64,000 nt of DNA from Watersipora subatra (Eukaryota; Bryozoa; Gymnolaemata; Cheilostomatida; Watersiporidae): positions 22,843,344 to 22,907,343 of the forward strand of contig NC_088717.1 of the NCBI RefSeq assembly GCF_963576615.1, given 5' to 3'. A model generated the notes under the pieces. It saw only the letters and a program-made list of their open reading frames with translations. It made no database searches and had not been told where the DNA came from. The translations under genes were made by a program, and so were the position numbers. Positions within the stretch are counted from its first letter, which is position 1; each line of letters starts with the position of its first letter. This document shows positions 30,501 through 37,408 of this stretch, one piece after another.

Positions 30501-33500
30501 CGGAGTTTTGGTCGAGTTATCTAAAGCCATTTATCATTGCGTGGGAACAAACCAAGCAAATCCATTCGAGTTAACCATGTGTTCGATATATCCAAGGGCG
30601 ACTTATCCGAGTTTCACTGTATGTAGATTGTTTTAAGCATTATTACTGTATCTGTTGAACAAGCTGCACAGGAAATCAGTTGTCTAATTGTATCTGTGCG
30701 GTATAGTCACTATCACCGAATTTTGTATTTAGTGTTTGACATTGTGTTCTACGAGCAAAAGCGCAATGAACAAGTGTTTACTATCAATGCTCCTCCTCTT
30801 TTTGCAGGTTTACCAAAAGAGTCACCAAACATAGCGGAAAAGATGAATCTCAGTGAGTACAATATCAAATATTCAACTTGGCAAATCATGATGGTTTTTT
30901 CAATTTTTCCATCATTCCTAAATTAAAATGCGCTGATCGGCTTAATTTAATCAAACTCCAAGTTTACAAGTCAATTTTAAATGCACGAGTGCTTGGTTAA
31001 AACATGGGTAAAAATGAACCTATGTGGTAGGTTTCATTATTGCCTTTATAAAAAAATCTGGGCCACCACAGAAAATCAATTATATGCACTTAATAGATGC
31101 TTGCTGTTGGATTTTGTTAAGTTTTTACCACGTTCGCTACTAAATTAAATATATTTATTAAAAATGCAGATAAATATGTGGTTAATCATGCTAGTTTACA
31201 ATTTTGCATATTAACATTAAAGTGTAAACATAGATATTTTATTGGTATGTAATGTAACTGGAACATTGTGGTGTGACGTCATTTTTAATTTCTAATGAAT
31301 GTCTAAGTGGTGTTGCAAGAATATTACTGTTTGACAGTTAGCATACATATAAAATTGTCTTGCAAGTTAGTTGAAACATTATGGTGCATCAGCATACTTT
31401 GAATTAATGTCTTGGCAATGTTACAGAAATGTTATTTTGGAATGTTTGAGTGTAAATATCTATATAACACTGGCTTGCAATGTAATTGGAACGTTACAGC
31501 GTTACGTTTTAACTAACAACATTACTGGGACATGCCATAACATTGCATGTAAAATAACGCTACAAGCCAGCATTTTTATCATTTTCTACACAACAACTTT
31601 TTTCGATGATTATTATTGTATAGTGTGACAACAATGTTAAAATAATATTTTGCAGAATATTGTACAAAGTTATTATAGTAAAGTTTTTCAAAATTTAATA
31701 GGAATAAACATTGTTAATATTATCATAACGCTGTAAGAGAACATTGCTATTGCATGTACCAGCAATAGTCAAAGAATGCTGCTTTTGAATGTTCAATTGT
31801 AAACATGTATATATTTTTTGAGTTGCAATGTAGTTGAAAAATTATTGTGCGACATATATCTCAAATAAAAAGAATATTGCTGGGGTGATCTGTAACGTTA
31901 CGCATAGAATGTCTTACAAATGATACCTGGTGATCATCATTTTATTCTGTTAAAAATATGTCAAAAAAATGTTTACGCAATTTCATGGAAATCTATCATC
32001 CTAACATTGTATATCAAAACAAACAATTTTTTATTTCCATTTTTATGTGTATGGTTACGCTGTAGAATTTGAGATAATTTTTTAAAGCATTCCTAAGAGA
32101 TCATTTAAACCTCAAAATTATGTTGCACAACAGTGTCCCAGCTACATTGCAATTTATTTCTATGTGGAAGTTTAGACTCTACCATTCTGAGGTCATTTTC
32201 CTATAACATTGCTGGAACATTCATTTGTGGTGCAAATGATGTTGCACCACAATTTTCCAGTTATCATGCATGTCAATTTTATATGGTAGTTTAAGCTAAA
32301 ACGTTCTCAAGTAATCTTCCTGGAACATGGCTGGAACATTCAATAACAACATTTTATAACAACGGTATGATAGCGTTAACAAAGTTTATTTCGGTAACAA
32401 TCTAACTAGATTTTTACAGGAATGCTTGATGTATTTTTTTAAGTTGTCGTCCTTTGATAATGAAAAATTATTTAAAATGAAGCAAATCAAAAGCCTTATA
32501 GACTTTTTATTACAAATATAAAAGCAACCAAAATAACCAAGATTTACTATGGTAAATTTGAATGATTTCTTTTGCGAAAAATAGGATTGTAGCAAATTTC
32601 GATTTTGGCACTCCATTGCAAATATTGGCAAAAACAACTAGGTTCTATTAGAACAAGTTTTGTATTGAAGTTAGTTGAATTGTATGTGTTAAAGACTTCC
32701 CCACTGATTGTTACAACTTTGTTTTGTTACAATTTATCTATATGTTTTTACGTTATATGCTAGTATGTCATTTAATATAGGTACTATTTTGCCAAGATAA
32801 AATAGTGCAGCAAAGGTCATTTGGGAATAACAGCGCAGACAGAATAAAATGCTACTTTTTGTGCAATTACCTTTTTGTTTAAGAGCATTAATCATAGCAT
32901 AAATATCAACTTTTATGTCAAGGTTAAGCTCTGTACATTCTAAAAGCATCAGAGGAACATTCTGTGAAACGTTATCGAATTGTTTAAATGTGTGTACACA
33001 CTGACATCCCATTAGTGTTTTGTCTGTAATGTAACATTCCCTGGATGTTAGCTAATATCTTTGATGCAACATCATAGAAATAAATTGTGTCAAAAGTTAT
33101 GTAACATTTTTCCAATATTGAGAGAGTGTTGTGAATATTAAGATCATTTCCTGAACGTTCCAGCCATGTATTTCCCACAATGCTCCTCGAACGTTAGAAA
33201 GTGTCTACAAATAATCTTGTGGAAATTTTCTGCTGAAACACTTCTGAATTTTTGTTGAACATCCATGGAGAGTTTTGGGAATATACCATTGTTAGTTGGG
33301 TAGTCCCAGAGTTCCATTGATCTAAGTTTTTTGATCTGTTGATTGCAGCAACACATCTGACACAGCTGAAACTTGCAAAAAAGGAATAAATATAAGCATT
33401 TAGCTTTTTTACAAAGCAATACCAAGCTTGTGCTGGACAGTGAAACAATTTTTTTATGTAAAAAATTGTTTTCGTTCATTTGAACACAAAATTAATAGAC

Positions 33501-34198
33501 TAATTAATCCACTAGGCACTAATCAATGGTGTTTTGTATAAAGCTTAAAAAAGCTGTACCACGTAGCTCTTGGCCAAGCGCATCTGGTTTACCAACCTAG
33601 ATTTAATGGCTCATGAAATGCAATAAAATGACTTACATGTAACTTATTATTGTACACTTACAGAAATTTCACTGCCTTATAGTCCGATAGGAATTTCATT
33701 ACCGGTCTCATACTACACAAACTTTATTTTTGTGTGTAAACATACTTGTCGCATAGTTGTCACCAATAGCGAGAATCAAAATATATGTTATTGACTGATG
33801 GCTCACTAATAAAAAATGTCATTAAGTAAACACGCAGAATGCTAAACAGTCAAAGCTGGCTGCATTTGGCAATGTTTTCAAGATTTACGAGCTGAAGACC
33901 CTCAACTGTATCAAAAAAAAGGAAATGATATAGTTCAACCAAACTTTTCAATGCACAAATTGTTCGACATGCGTTTTGTGTTCTATTGCTCTAAACATTC
34001 AATTTTGTAGAAGCCAGAAACCTTTGGACCATGGAAGAAGTCAAGACTTTAAAAGATTTTTTTCTTTATGAAATACAGTCCAAAAGAATATTAAGGAAGG
34101 ACGATGCAGTCAAGTTTCTGCAAAGACATCCGATGGATCGAGATTGGAAGTCGATAAAGTACAAATGCAGAGACCTAATGCTTAAGACTATGCATTGA
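15556..34198 (+). CDS. 20-exon gene: Tudor-like domain, linker, tyrosine-recombinase C-terminal piece, SANT-like end
   Basis: I assembled this by hand from splice sites and reading phase. Exons: 15556-15561, 17259-17306, 17413-17500, 17935-18005, 18293-18317, 18461-18540, 19291-19375, 19482-19523, 19807-19857, 19981-20091, 20199-20267, 21279-21341, 21492-21548, 24697-24807, 24915-24983, 25994-26260, 27093-27137, 27775-27840, 30808-30852, 34011-34198. Every intron is GT-AG, every junction keeps phase, and no stop appears before TGA at 34196-34198, giving about 528 aa. The start ATG has an AAAATGG context and is followed at once by a GTAAG donor. Residues 1-75 hold a Tudor-like domain, about 150-340 a low-complexity linker, about 330-390 the recombinase piece, and 467-528 a Trp-containing SANT-like end. 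The likely role is chromatin or DNA binding in the nucleus (inference). A chain that skips either duplicated module would also stay in frame. Confidence 0.7.
17259..17306 (+). CDS. Tudor gene exon 2
   Basis: Acceptor TATCTTACAG and donor GTAAGTGC. In phase 0 after ATG GAG it reads LRSKNNIEQRMTANGT, a short polar leader before the Tudor-like exon. It is 48 bp, a multiple of three. Confidence 0.6.
17413..17500 (+). CDS. Tudor gene exon 3: first half of a Tudor-like barrel
   Basis: Acceptor TTTATTACAG, donor GTGAGTTG. It reads PITIGDHVYAVYQ then NEGVFEAVVIGFPRNK. The G-D-x-x-x-A-x-Y/W ... G-x-[FY]-E/Y-A-x-[VI] pattern is that of Tudor and related chromatin-reader barrels such as SMN and TDRD3. 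With exon 4 it makes a domain of about 50 residues, the usual size. The aromatic positions (Tyr in VYAVYQ, Phe in GVFEA) are where a methyl-ligand cage would form. The exact ligand cannot be told. Confidence 0.65.
17935..18005 (+). CDS. Tudor gene exon 4: second half of the Tudor-like barrel
   Basis: Acceptor TTTTTTGCAG, donor GTAAGTGA. The split Ala codon (G|CG) joins exon 3 in frame. It reads ALVKIKYLEDGHKKSV then KLEDISVR, matching the third and fourth strands of a Tudor barrel ([VA]xI+YLEDG+...V.L.DI). The Leu-Glu-Asp-Gly turn replaces the Asp-Tyr-Gly-Asn turn of germline Tudor proteins, so this is nearer to the SMN/SGF29-like class than to the extended Tudor domains. Confidence 0.65.
18293..19857 (+). 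CDS. Tudor gene exons 5-9 (linker)
   Basis: Five exons: 18293-18317 (EADCLPVA), 18461-18540, 19291-19375, 19482-19523 and 19807-19857. All have clean acceptors (for example TTCAATTGCAG) and donors. Exon 6 ends QNLFH before a strong GTAAGTCT. An inner GTGAGG at 18497 could act as an alternative donor but would leave a different phase. Exon 7 reads APLLTNFESPCYFAQVIASS then ALHCVEYQ and is the most hydrophobic part of the linker. Exons 8 and 9 are polar and in phase 1-1. I do not recognise a domain here. Confidence 0.6.
19981..20091 (+). CDS. Tudor gene exon 10 (module 1 of an internal duplication)
   Basis: 111 bp, phase 1-1. Acceptor GTTGTTACAG, donor GTATGCTT. It reads EKIGVELAEQSDLENNTF, then MESQNTPLFASSPIS. 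It is repeated as exon 14 with the same length and about 90% identity. The Ser/Pro-rich ASSPIS stretch looks disordered and could be phosphorylated (inference). Confidence 0.6.
20199..20267 (+). CDS. Tudor gene exon 11 (module 1)
   Basis: 69 bp, phase 1-1. Acceptor ATTTTACAG, donor GTGAGTCC. It reads ATPRVNQMQTPESPVKAEW followed by KPSK, a basic, Pro-rich linker. It is duplicated as exon 15. Confidence 0.6.
21279..21548 (+). CDS. Tudor gene exons 12-13 (module 1 end)
   Basis: Exon 12 is 21279-21341 (SSRTGERPEAILPLSPG...) and exon 13 is 21492-21548 (DDEQLDDSEKLVNSRTNSS). Both are phase 1-1. The first 14 bases of exon 12 (GTTCTAGAACTGGA) are shared with exon 16, and after that the two exons are unrelated, so the duplication boundary lies inside the coding sequence. 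Confidence 0.55.
21757..23617. repeat. 19-bp minisatellite, about 97 copies, in an intron
   Basis: The unit is ACTAGCATATACATAATGT, with variants carrying CACA for CATA, ATTGT for AATGT, and GTCCT for GTACT. Rare variants recur at multiples of 19: the AATGAACCAGC form occurs at 22735, 23077 and 23571, spaced 342 and 494 bp, showing higher-order duplication. It lies between exon 13 and exon 14 of the Tudor gene, exactly between the two copies of the duplicated exon module. Confidence 0.95.
23630..24440. repeat. Interspersed repeat rich in AACATTCCAGCAACGT words
   Basis: Contains many copies of ACATTCCAGCAA, TATTTCCCACAATCTTGCTG and GGAACGTT, and a GTTAGTTGG end near 24012. A related stretch in the same orientation sits at 33020-33305 (GGATGTTAGCTAATATCTTT, TATTTCCCACAATGCTCCTC, GTTAGTTGGGTAG). 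It looks like a decayed non-autonomous element. The frames over it are not coding. Confidence 0.5.
24697..24807 (+). CDS. Tudor gene exon 14 (duplicate of exon 10)
   Basis: 111 bp, phase 1-1, with acceptor TTGTTATAG and donor GTATGTTT. It reads ERLSVEHVEQSDLEKNTF, then MESQNTPLFASSPISLTRY. The frame is intact despite a dozen or so base changes from exon 10, which suggests that it is used or is young. Confidence 0.6.
24915..24983 (+). CDS. Tudor gene exon 15 (duplicate of exon 11)
   Basis: 69 bp, phase 1-1, acceptor ATTTTACAG, donor GTGAGTTC. It reads AAPPVNQMQMPKSAVKVEW, then KPFK. Compared with exon 11, most base changes alter amino acids (for example Thr to Ala, Arg to Pro, Glu to Lys), while the frame and splice sites are kept. 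Confidence 0.6.
25994..26260 (+). CDS. Tudor gene exon 16: C-terminal half of a tyrosine-recombinase domain
   Basis: 267 bp, phase 1-1, the longest exon of the gene. It reads SSRTGLRSTSLRKQVATM, then AQILNLKKNELDSLANFMGH, then DIRVHRQYYRLSDEATQLAK and ISKILMAADSG. In tyrosine recombinases (phage integrase, Crypton and related) box II is HxLRxxxAT...LGH....Y. Here S-L-R-K, A-T, F-M-G-H and a Tyr pair 8-9 residues after the GH match it, with Thr-Ser in place of the first His. From memory, the same AT..QxLxLxxxELDxLAxFMGHDxxxHxxxYRL text closes many uncharacterised mollusc and fish proteins that end in a recombinase domain. The N-terminal half with the box I Arg and the catalytic Lys is not in this gene, so strand exchange is unlikely and a DNA-binding or dimerising use is more probable (inference). 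Confidence 0.65.
26261..27092. other. Intron 16, no recognisable features
   Basis: AT-rich intron sequence with no repeat or frame that I can support. Confidence 0.4.
27093..30852 (+). CDS. Tudor gene exons 17-19 (linker)
   Basis: Three small phase 1-1 exons: 27093-27137 (VSEEVTEPTMESRKD), 27775-27840 (GNDNVQNVKPSGPDNTIV...) and 30808-30852 (GLPKESPNIAEKMNL). Acceptors TTTCTTTTTAG, TTTTGTTGCAG and CTCTTTTTGCAG; donors GTATGTAT, GTAAGACT and GTGAGTAC. They give an acidic, Pro-rich spacer between the recombinase piece and the SANT-like end. No domain is recognised. Confidence 0.5.
27841..29384. other. Intron 18, first part, no recognisable features
   Basis: AT-rich intron sequence with dense stops on both strands. 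I see no transposon ends in it. Confidence 0.4.
29385..29807 (+). mobile_element. SINE-like retroelement in intron 18
   Basis: Begins ACTAGCTGTGCTACCCGACG and ends with GAGGGACAAACATACACACA, TTTGAGAAATATATATA. From memory, this head (CTAGCTG..CACCCGGCGTTG) and tail (GGACGGACAGACA...TTGAGAAATATATATA) belong to a repeat class common in marine invertebrates. A stretch resembling a tRNA box A (TGGCCTAATGGTTACGC) lies near 29668. Diverged and non-autonomous. The assignment is tentative. Confidence 0.45.
29808..30619. mobile_element. Pogo/Tigger-type MITE with TA target duplication
   Basis: 812 bp. The left end is CAGTGAAACACGGATAACTC and the right end is the inverted GACTTATCCGAGTTTCACTG. It is flanked by TA at 29806-29807 and 30620-30621. 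Inner words CGAGTTATCTAAAGCC and TTCGAGTTAACC repeat the end theme. CAGTGAAACxCGGATAACTCGAAC ends with a TA duplication are those of Tc1/mariner-related pogo elements. A 66-codon minus-strand frame inside has no transposase motif. It lies in intron 18 of the Tudor gene next to the SINE. Confidence 0.8.
31190..32370. repeat. Degenerate interspersed repeat in intron 19
   Basis: Words of the type TGTAATGTAACTGGAACATT recur near 31250, 31480 and 31830, and in inverted form (GTTGCACAACAGTGTCCCAG, TTGCACCACAATTTTCCAGT) near 32120 and 32245. The region looks like one or more decayed foldback elements. Nothing coding is seen. Confidence 0.4.
32371..34010. repeat. Rest of intron 19, with a decayed repeat at 33020-33305
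   Basis: 33020-33305 matches the AACATTCC/AACGTTCC repeat of 23630-24440 and ends GTTAGTTGGGTAG. The remainder is AT-rich, with only short unsupported frames on the minus strand. Confidence 0.4.
34011..34198 (+). CDS. Tudor gene last exon: SANT/Myb-like C terminus
   Basis: Acceptor TTCAATTTTGTAG; the stop TGA is at 34196-34198. It reads KARNLWTMEEVKTLKDFF, then LYEIQSKRILRKDDAVKF, then DRDWKSIKYKCRDLML. The Trp in LWTMEE and the Trp in DWKSIKYK are spaced as the first and last Trp of a Myb/SANT-type helix bundle. Uncharacterised animal proteins that carry the exon-16 type recombinase end in a similar W(T/S)xEE...(R/D)WKxVK..(V/C) module (from memory). This supports exons 16-20 as one inherited unit. 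An AATAAA lies at 34326-34331, 128 bp after the stop. Confidence 0.65.
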
Positions 34199-34227
34199 AC
34201 CAGAATTTCAATACATATTCTTATGCT

Positions 34228-35107
34228 GAGTTAACCTGAACTAAGTTTGACCCATAACCGCCACATGCAACTTTTATCATATTTTTTATGTAAATCAGGC
34301 GCGCTGATTATTATTTTGTACTCAAAATAAAGATTGGTTCACTAACTTTCAAAATAAAAAGGTTTTTTTTATAGCATTTTTATATCGGGCTCGAAAACAA
34401 CTCGATCGGCGCAACAAGCTCCGTCCATAAATATGTGATGTATGCTAGCTTTTTAGGAATGGAAATTTGGGATGTTTACTCCATATTTGATTGATAGAAA
34501 TGGATGCCTTGCATCCCATTATTATCTAAATTCAGTCTTCAAAGTTTTCTCTGTATTTTATGAAAGGTAGATCAACTATTTAAAATTGCTCGTCACTTGT
34601 TACAGGATGTTTAATAGGCTGAACGCCAAAAAAATGATCTCAAAAAATCACAATTTTATCACAAGCTAACATTGTTATCGCGCTTTTAAGAGTTCATTTT
34701 TGTGAGCCTGCCGCCTATTAAACATCTTGTAACAAGCTACGAGAAATTTTAAATAGATTATCTACCTTTCATGAAAGACTGAGACTATTTTGAAAGCTGA
34801 ATTTGAATAATAATGGGTTTTAAGACATCGATTTCTGTCATTCTAAATCAGACTAAACACCCTTAACTTCCGTTTCTTAAAACCTTGATTACATCCCATA
34901 TTTATAGGCAGAGCTTGTTGTGCTGACTGTGTAGTTTTCGAGACAGATATTGAAACATTTTAAAAAGCTTTCATGACTTTGAAAGTTAGTGAACCAATCT
35001 TTATTTTATGTACGAAATTGGAATCAGCTTGTCTGATTTACATAGAAAAAATGATAAAAGCTGTACATGTCAGTTATGGTTTAAGCTGACTGAACCTGAA
35101 TTAACCT
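34228..35107. repeat. Long inverted repeat (foldback element), about 880 bp
   Basis: Left-arm AAGATTGGTTCACTAACTTT at 34330 pairs with AAAGTTAGTGAACCAATCTT ending at 35001. The pairing continues through TTGTTACAGGATGTTTAATA (left) and TATTAAACATCTTGTAACAA (right), and out to TTATGTAAATCAGGCGCGCT against its right-arm complement. The symmetry centre is near 34666. Arms differ by scattered mutations. The 3' end of the Tudor gene, with its AATAAA at 34326, runs into the left arm. No transposase seen. Confidence 0.8.
34326..34331 (+). terminator. AATAAA poly(A) signal of the Tudor gene
   Basis: First canonical hexamer after the TGA at 34196-34198, within AAAATAAAGATTGG. It lies inside the left arm of the foldback repeat. 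The right arm carries the same word on the opposite strand, so a minus-strand transcript could be ended there too. Confidence 0.5.
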
Positions 35108-35247
35108 GAAGTTTTATGCAGCTGTAATTTATGTAAATAATGTATGTGATGAACTCGAATAAATTTTTTGAATAATAAAGAGCAATATTTTCCAGTTAAT
35201 TATAAACTACAACCATACCAAAAATTAAAGCCAGTAAGTCAAGAAGG

Positions 35248-35388
35248 ATGCATCTGTCAGAATATTTAGACAAGTACAAGATATCTCAAGAATTATTAAA
35301 AGCCTGACTATTGAAGGACGCAAATGAAACACACATTCCAATGTCTGCCGAGATTGTAAAACTGATGACCGAAAACATTATATTGTAA
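35248..35388 (+). pseudogene. Disabled small frame, perhaps a histone-fold fossil
   Basis: ATG at 35248 reads MHLSEYLDKYKISQELLKA, then TGA at 35305-35307. The same frame then continues LLKDANETHIPMSAEIVKLM plus TENIIL to TAA. After an A-run at 35386-35395 a shifted frame goes on with FAKAKLQNEIVMQQSK. The pattern (E-L-[LIV] ... T-x-[IV]-xx-x-A-xx-[IVL]-x-[LM]-[MA]) recalls the CENP-X-type histone fold, but the match is weak and from memory. It could be chance. Intergenic, between the two gene models. Confidence 0.2.
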
Positions 35389-36165
35389 AAAAAAACTTTG
35401 CAAAAGCCAAACTACAGAACGAAATTGTAATGCAGCAGAGCAAATATAGCCATTAGCTAAATATAAGTTCTAACATAGTTTACAGTCTGACTTTGCTTCT
35501 AAAGCTACTGCATAGATGCACACTGACCAACATTGTAATTGACCGTCAAATGTACATTGATTTTGTTCTATGGAGGCTAGGACTGCTTAAGATTGTGTTA
35601 AGATGTTTGGAACTCGGTGCTGCCAGTATCAAAGCAAGTAAAGGTGGCGTTATAAATATCGGTGTAAAACATTGACTACCGATTGCAATCACATTCATCG
35701 TCTTTGATTGTTCATTATTACTAGTGTTCCAAAATGACAAATATGCAAGCATTGTCATAAGTAAAAAGATTGCTAGGTGGTTTAGATGGTATTTAGCTTG
35801 ACTGGGGATCTGAAGACTTTGGCCATGATTCCTATGCAATGCACTATATTTTTCCGAATACTTTTAGAATTTACTCAGACAGAAAAAAGACAAAGCATTT
35901 ATTACAGTAATGATGAGCAGTTACAATATTTCTGGCTATTTTAAAATTTTCTAATCACTTGACTTGAATCTCATTTAGATTCATATTTGTCTAGTGAAAA
36001 TAAAACATATGTTGTGCATTACTAATGATAAAGTGATGCAAAACATTTAATTTTAAATTCTATTACTGAAACTTATGATGTGCGGATAATGAAAAGTTTT
36101 TTGTCGAACTTGCAAATTTTGTATAAAGATTGTATAAACCTAGAAACTTTCCAAATATGAAATTA
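35389..36165. other. Intergenic stretch without recognisable genes
   Basis: AT-rich. A 60-codon plus frame (35493-35675) and a 97-codon minus frame overlap each other, and neither has a recognisable motif or splice context. Confidence 0.35.
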
Positions 36166-36169
36166 GCTC

Positions 36170-36713
<544 letters not shown>

Positions 36714-36899
36714 AACCAAAATATTCTAGGAGATATTTCATAATATGATGAGGGGTAGCTATTTTCTCGATTTTTCAAGTTACCGATACTCAGCAATACT
36801 CATAAGAGTGAAGGTTAGCGATATTCACTAGTGTTTTAAATACTGATATTCAGAAATTATCATAATGTCGATACTGGGATGGCTACACATGTATTTTAG

Positions 36900-37016
36900 G
36901 TCAGGTCTTCTCATAGCGAAGGTTCTACAGTGGTGTCTGAGAAGCAGCATCCAGTCAATACTTCCTCTAGAGATCATGCTCAGCCACCTAAACCACTGCC
37001 TCGGAAGACTCTTAGA
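36900..37016 (+). CDS. LRR-like gene, Ser/Pro-rich exon
   Basis: 117 bp, phase 0-0. Acceptor ACATGTATTTTAG, donor GTGAGCTC. It reads VRSSHSEGSTVVSEKQHPV, then NTSSRDHAQPPKPLPRKTLR. The PPKPLPRK stretch is a typical SH3-ligand-like polyproline motif in a disordered region. It joins the next exon (45283) in phase. Exons further 5' were not found. Another frame over the same bases is open as well (from an ATG near 36868 to TGA at 37018) but does not join any later exon. The gene is unrecognised. Confidence 0.45.
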
Positions 37017-37408
37017 GTGAGCTCTTATTTAATAATATGATGGGTTCCAGATGAATTATTCAAATTTTCAGTAACTTTTGAGAAGAGAAAAAGTTATTTT
37101 AGTCGAAAGTTTAGCATTCTGCTAATTATTTAGAAAAAACCAATTTATAAGCTATAAGAAGTAATGAGTAAACTCTAAAGGAATATATGATTAAAATAAA
37201 GTGGTGCGAGTCTAGCTGTTCTTTATAAGAAAATAGTGAAAATTGTCTTTTAGTTGTACGGAGTACATATTTGGGTACAGTTAGGGTTTATTGACGATGG
37301 ATAACCTCATATGAGGGAATGTATAATTAAATGACATGTTCCCTTCTTTATAGACAGTTTAGTGTTTGTAGGCTGCGATAATTGTATACGTTGTATATTG
37401 TACACATA
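37017..37408. other. Intron start, no recognisable features
   Basis: Intron sequence between the donor at 37017 and the minisatellite. Nothing supportable seen. Confidence 0.4.

Noticed and set aside
30330..30530. 66-codon minus frame inside the pogo-type MITE
   Set aside because: There is no DDE or HTH motif. It lies wholly inside a non-autonomous element.
36868..37020. 52-codon frame starting MSILGWLHMYF across the acceptor of the first LRR-gene exon
   Set aside because: It runs into a stop at the donor and joins no later exon, whereas the other frame continues in phase through four exons.
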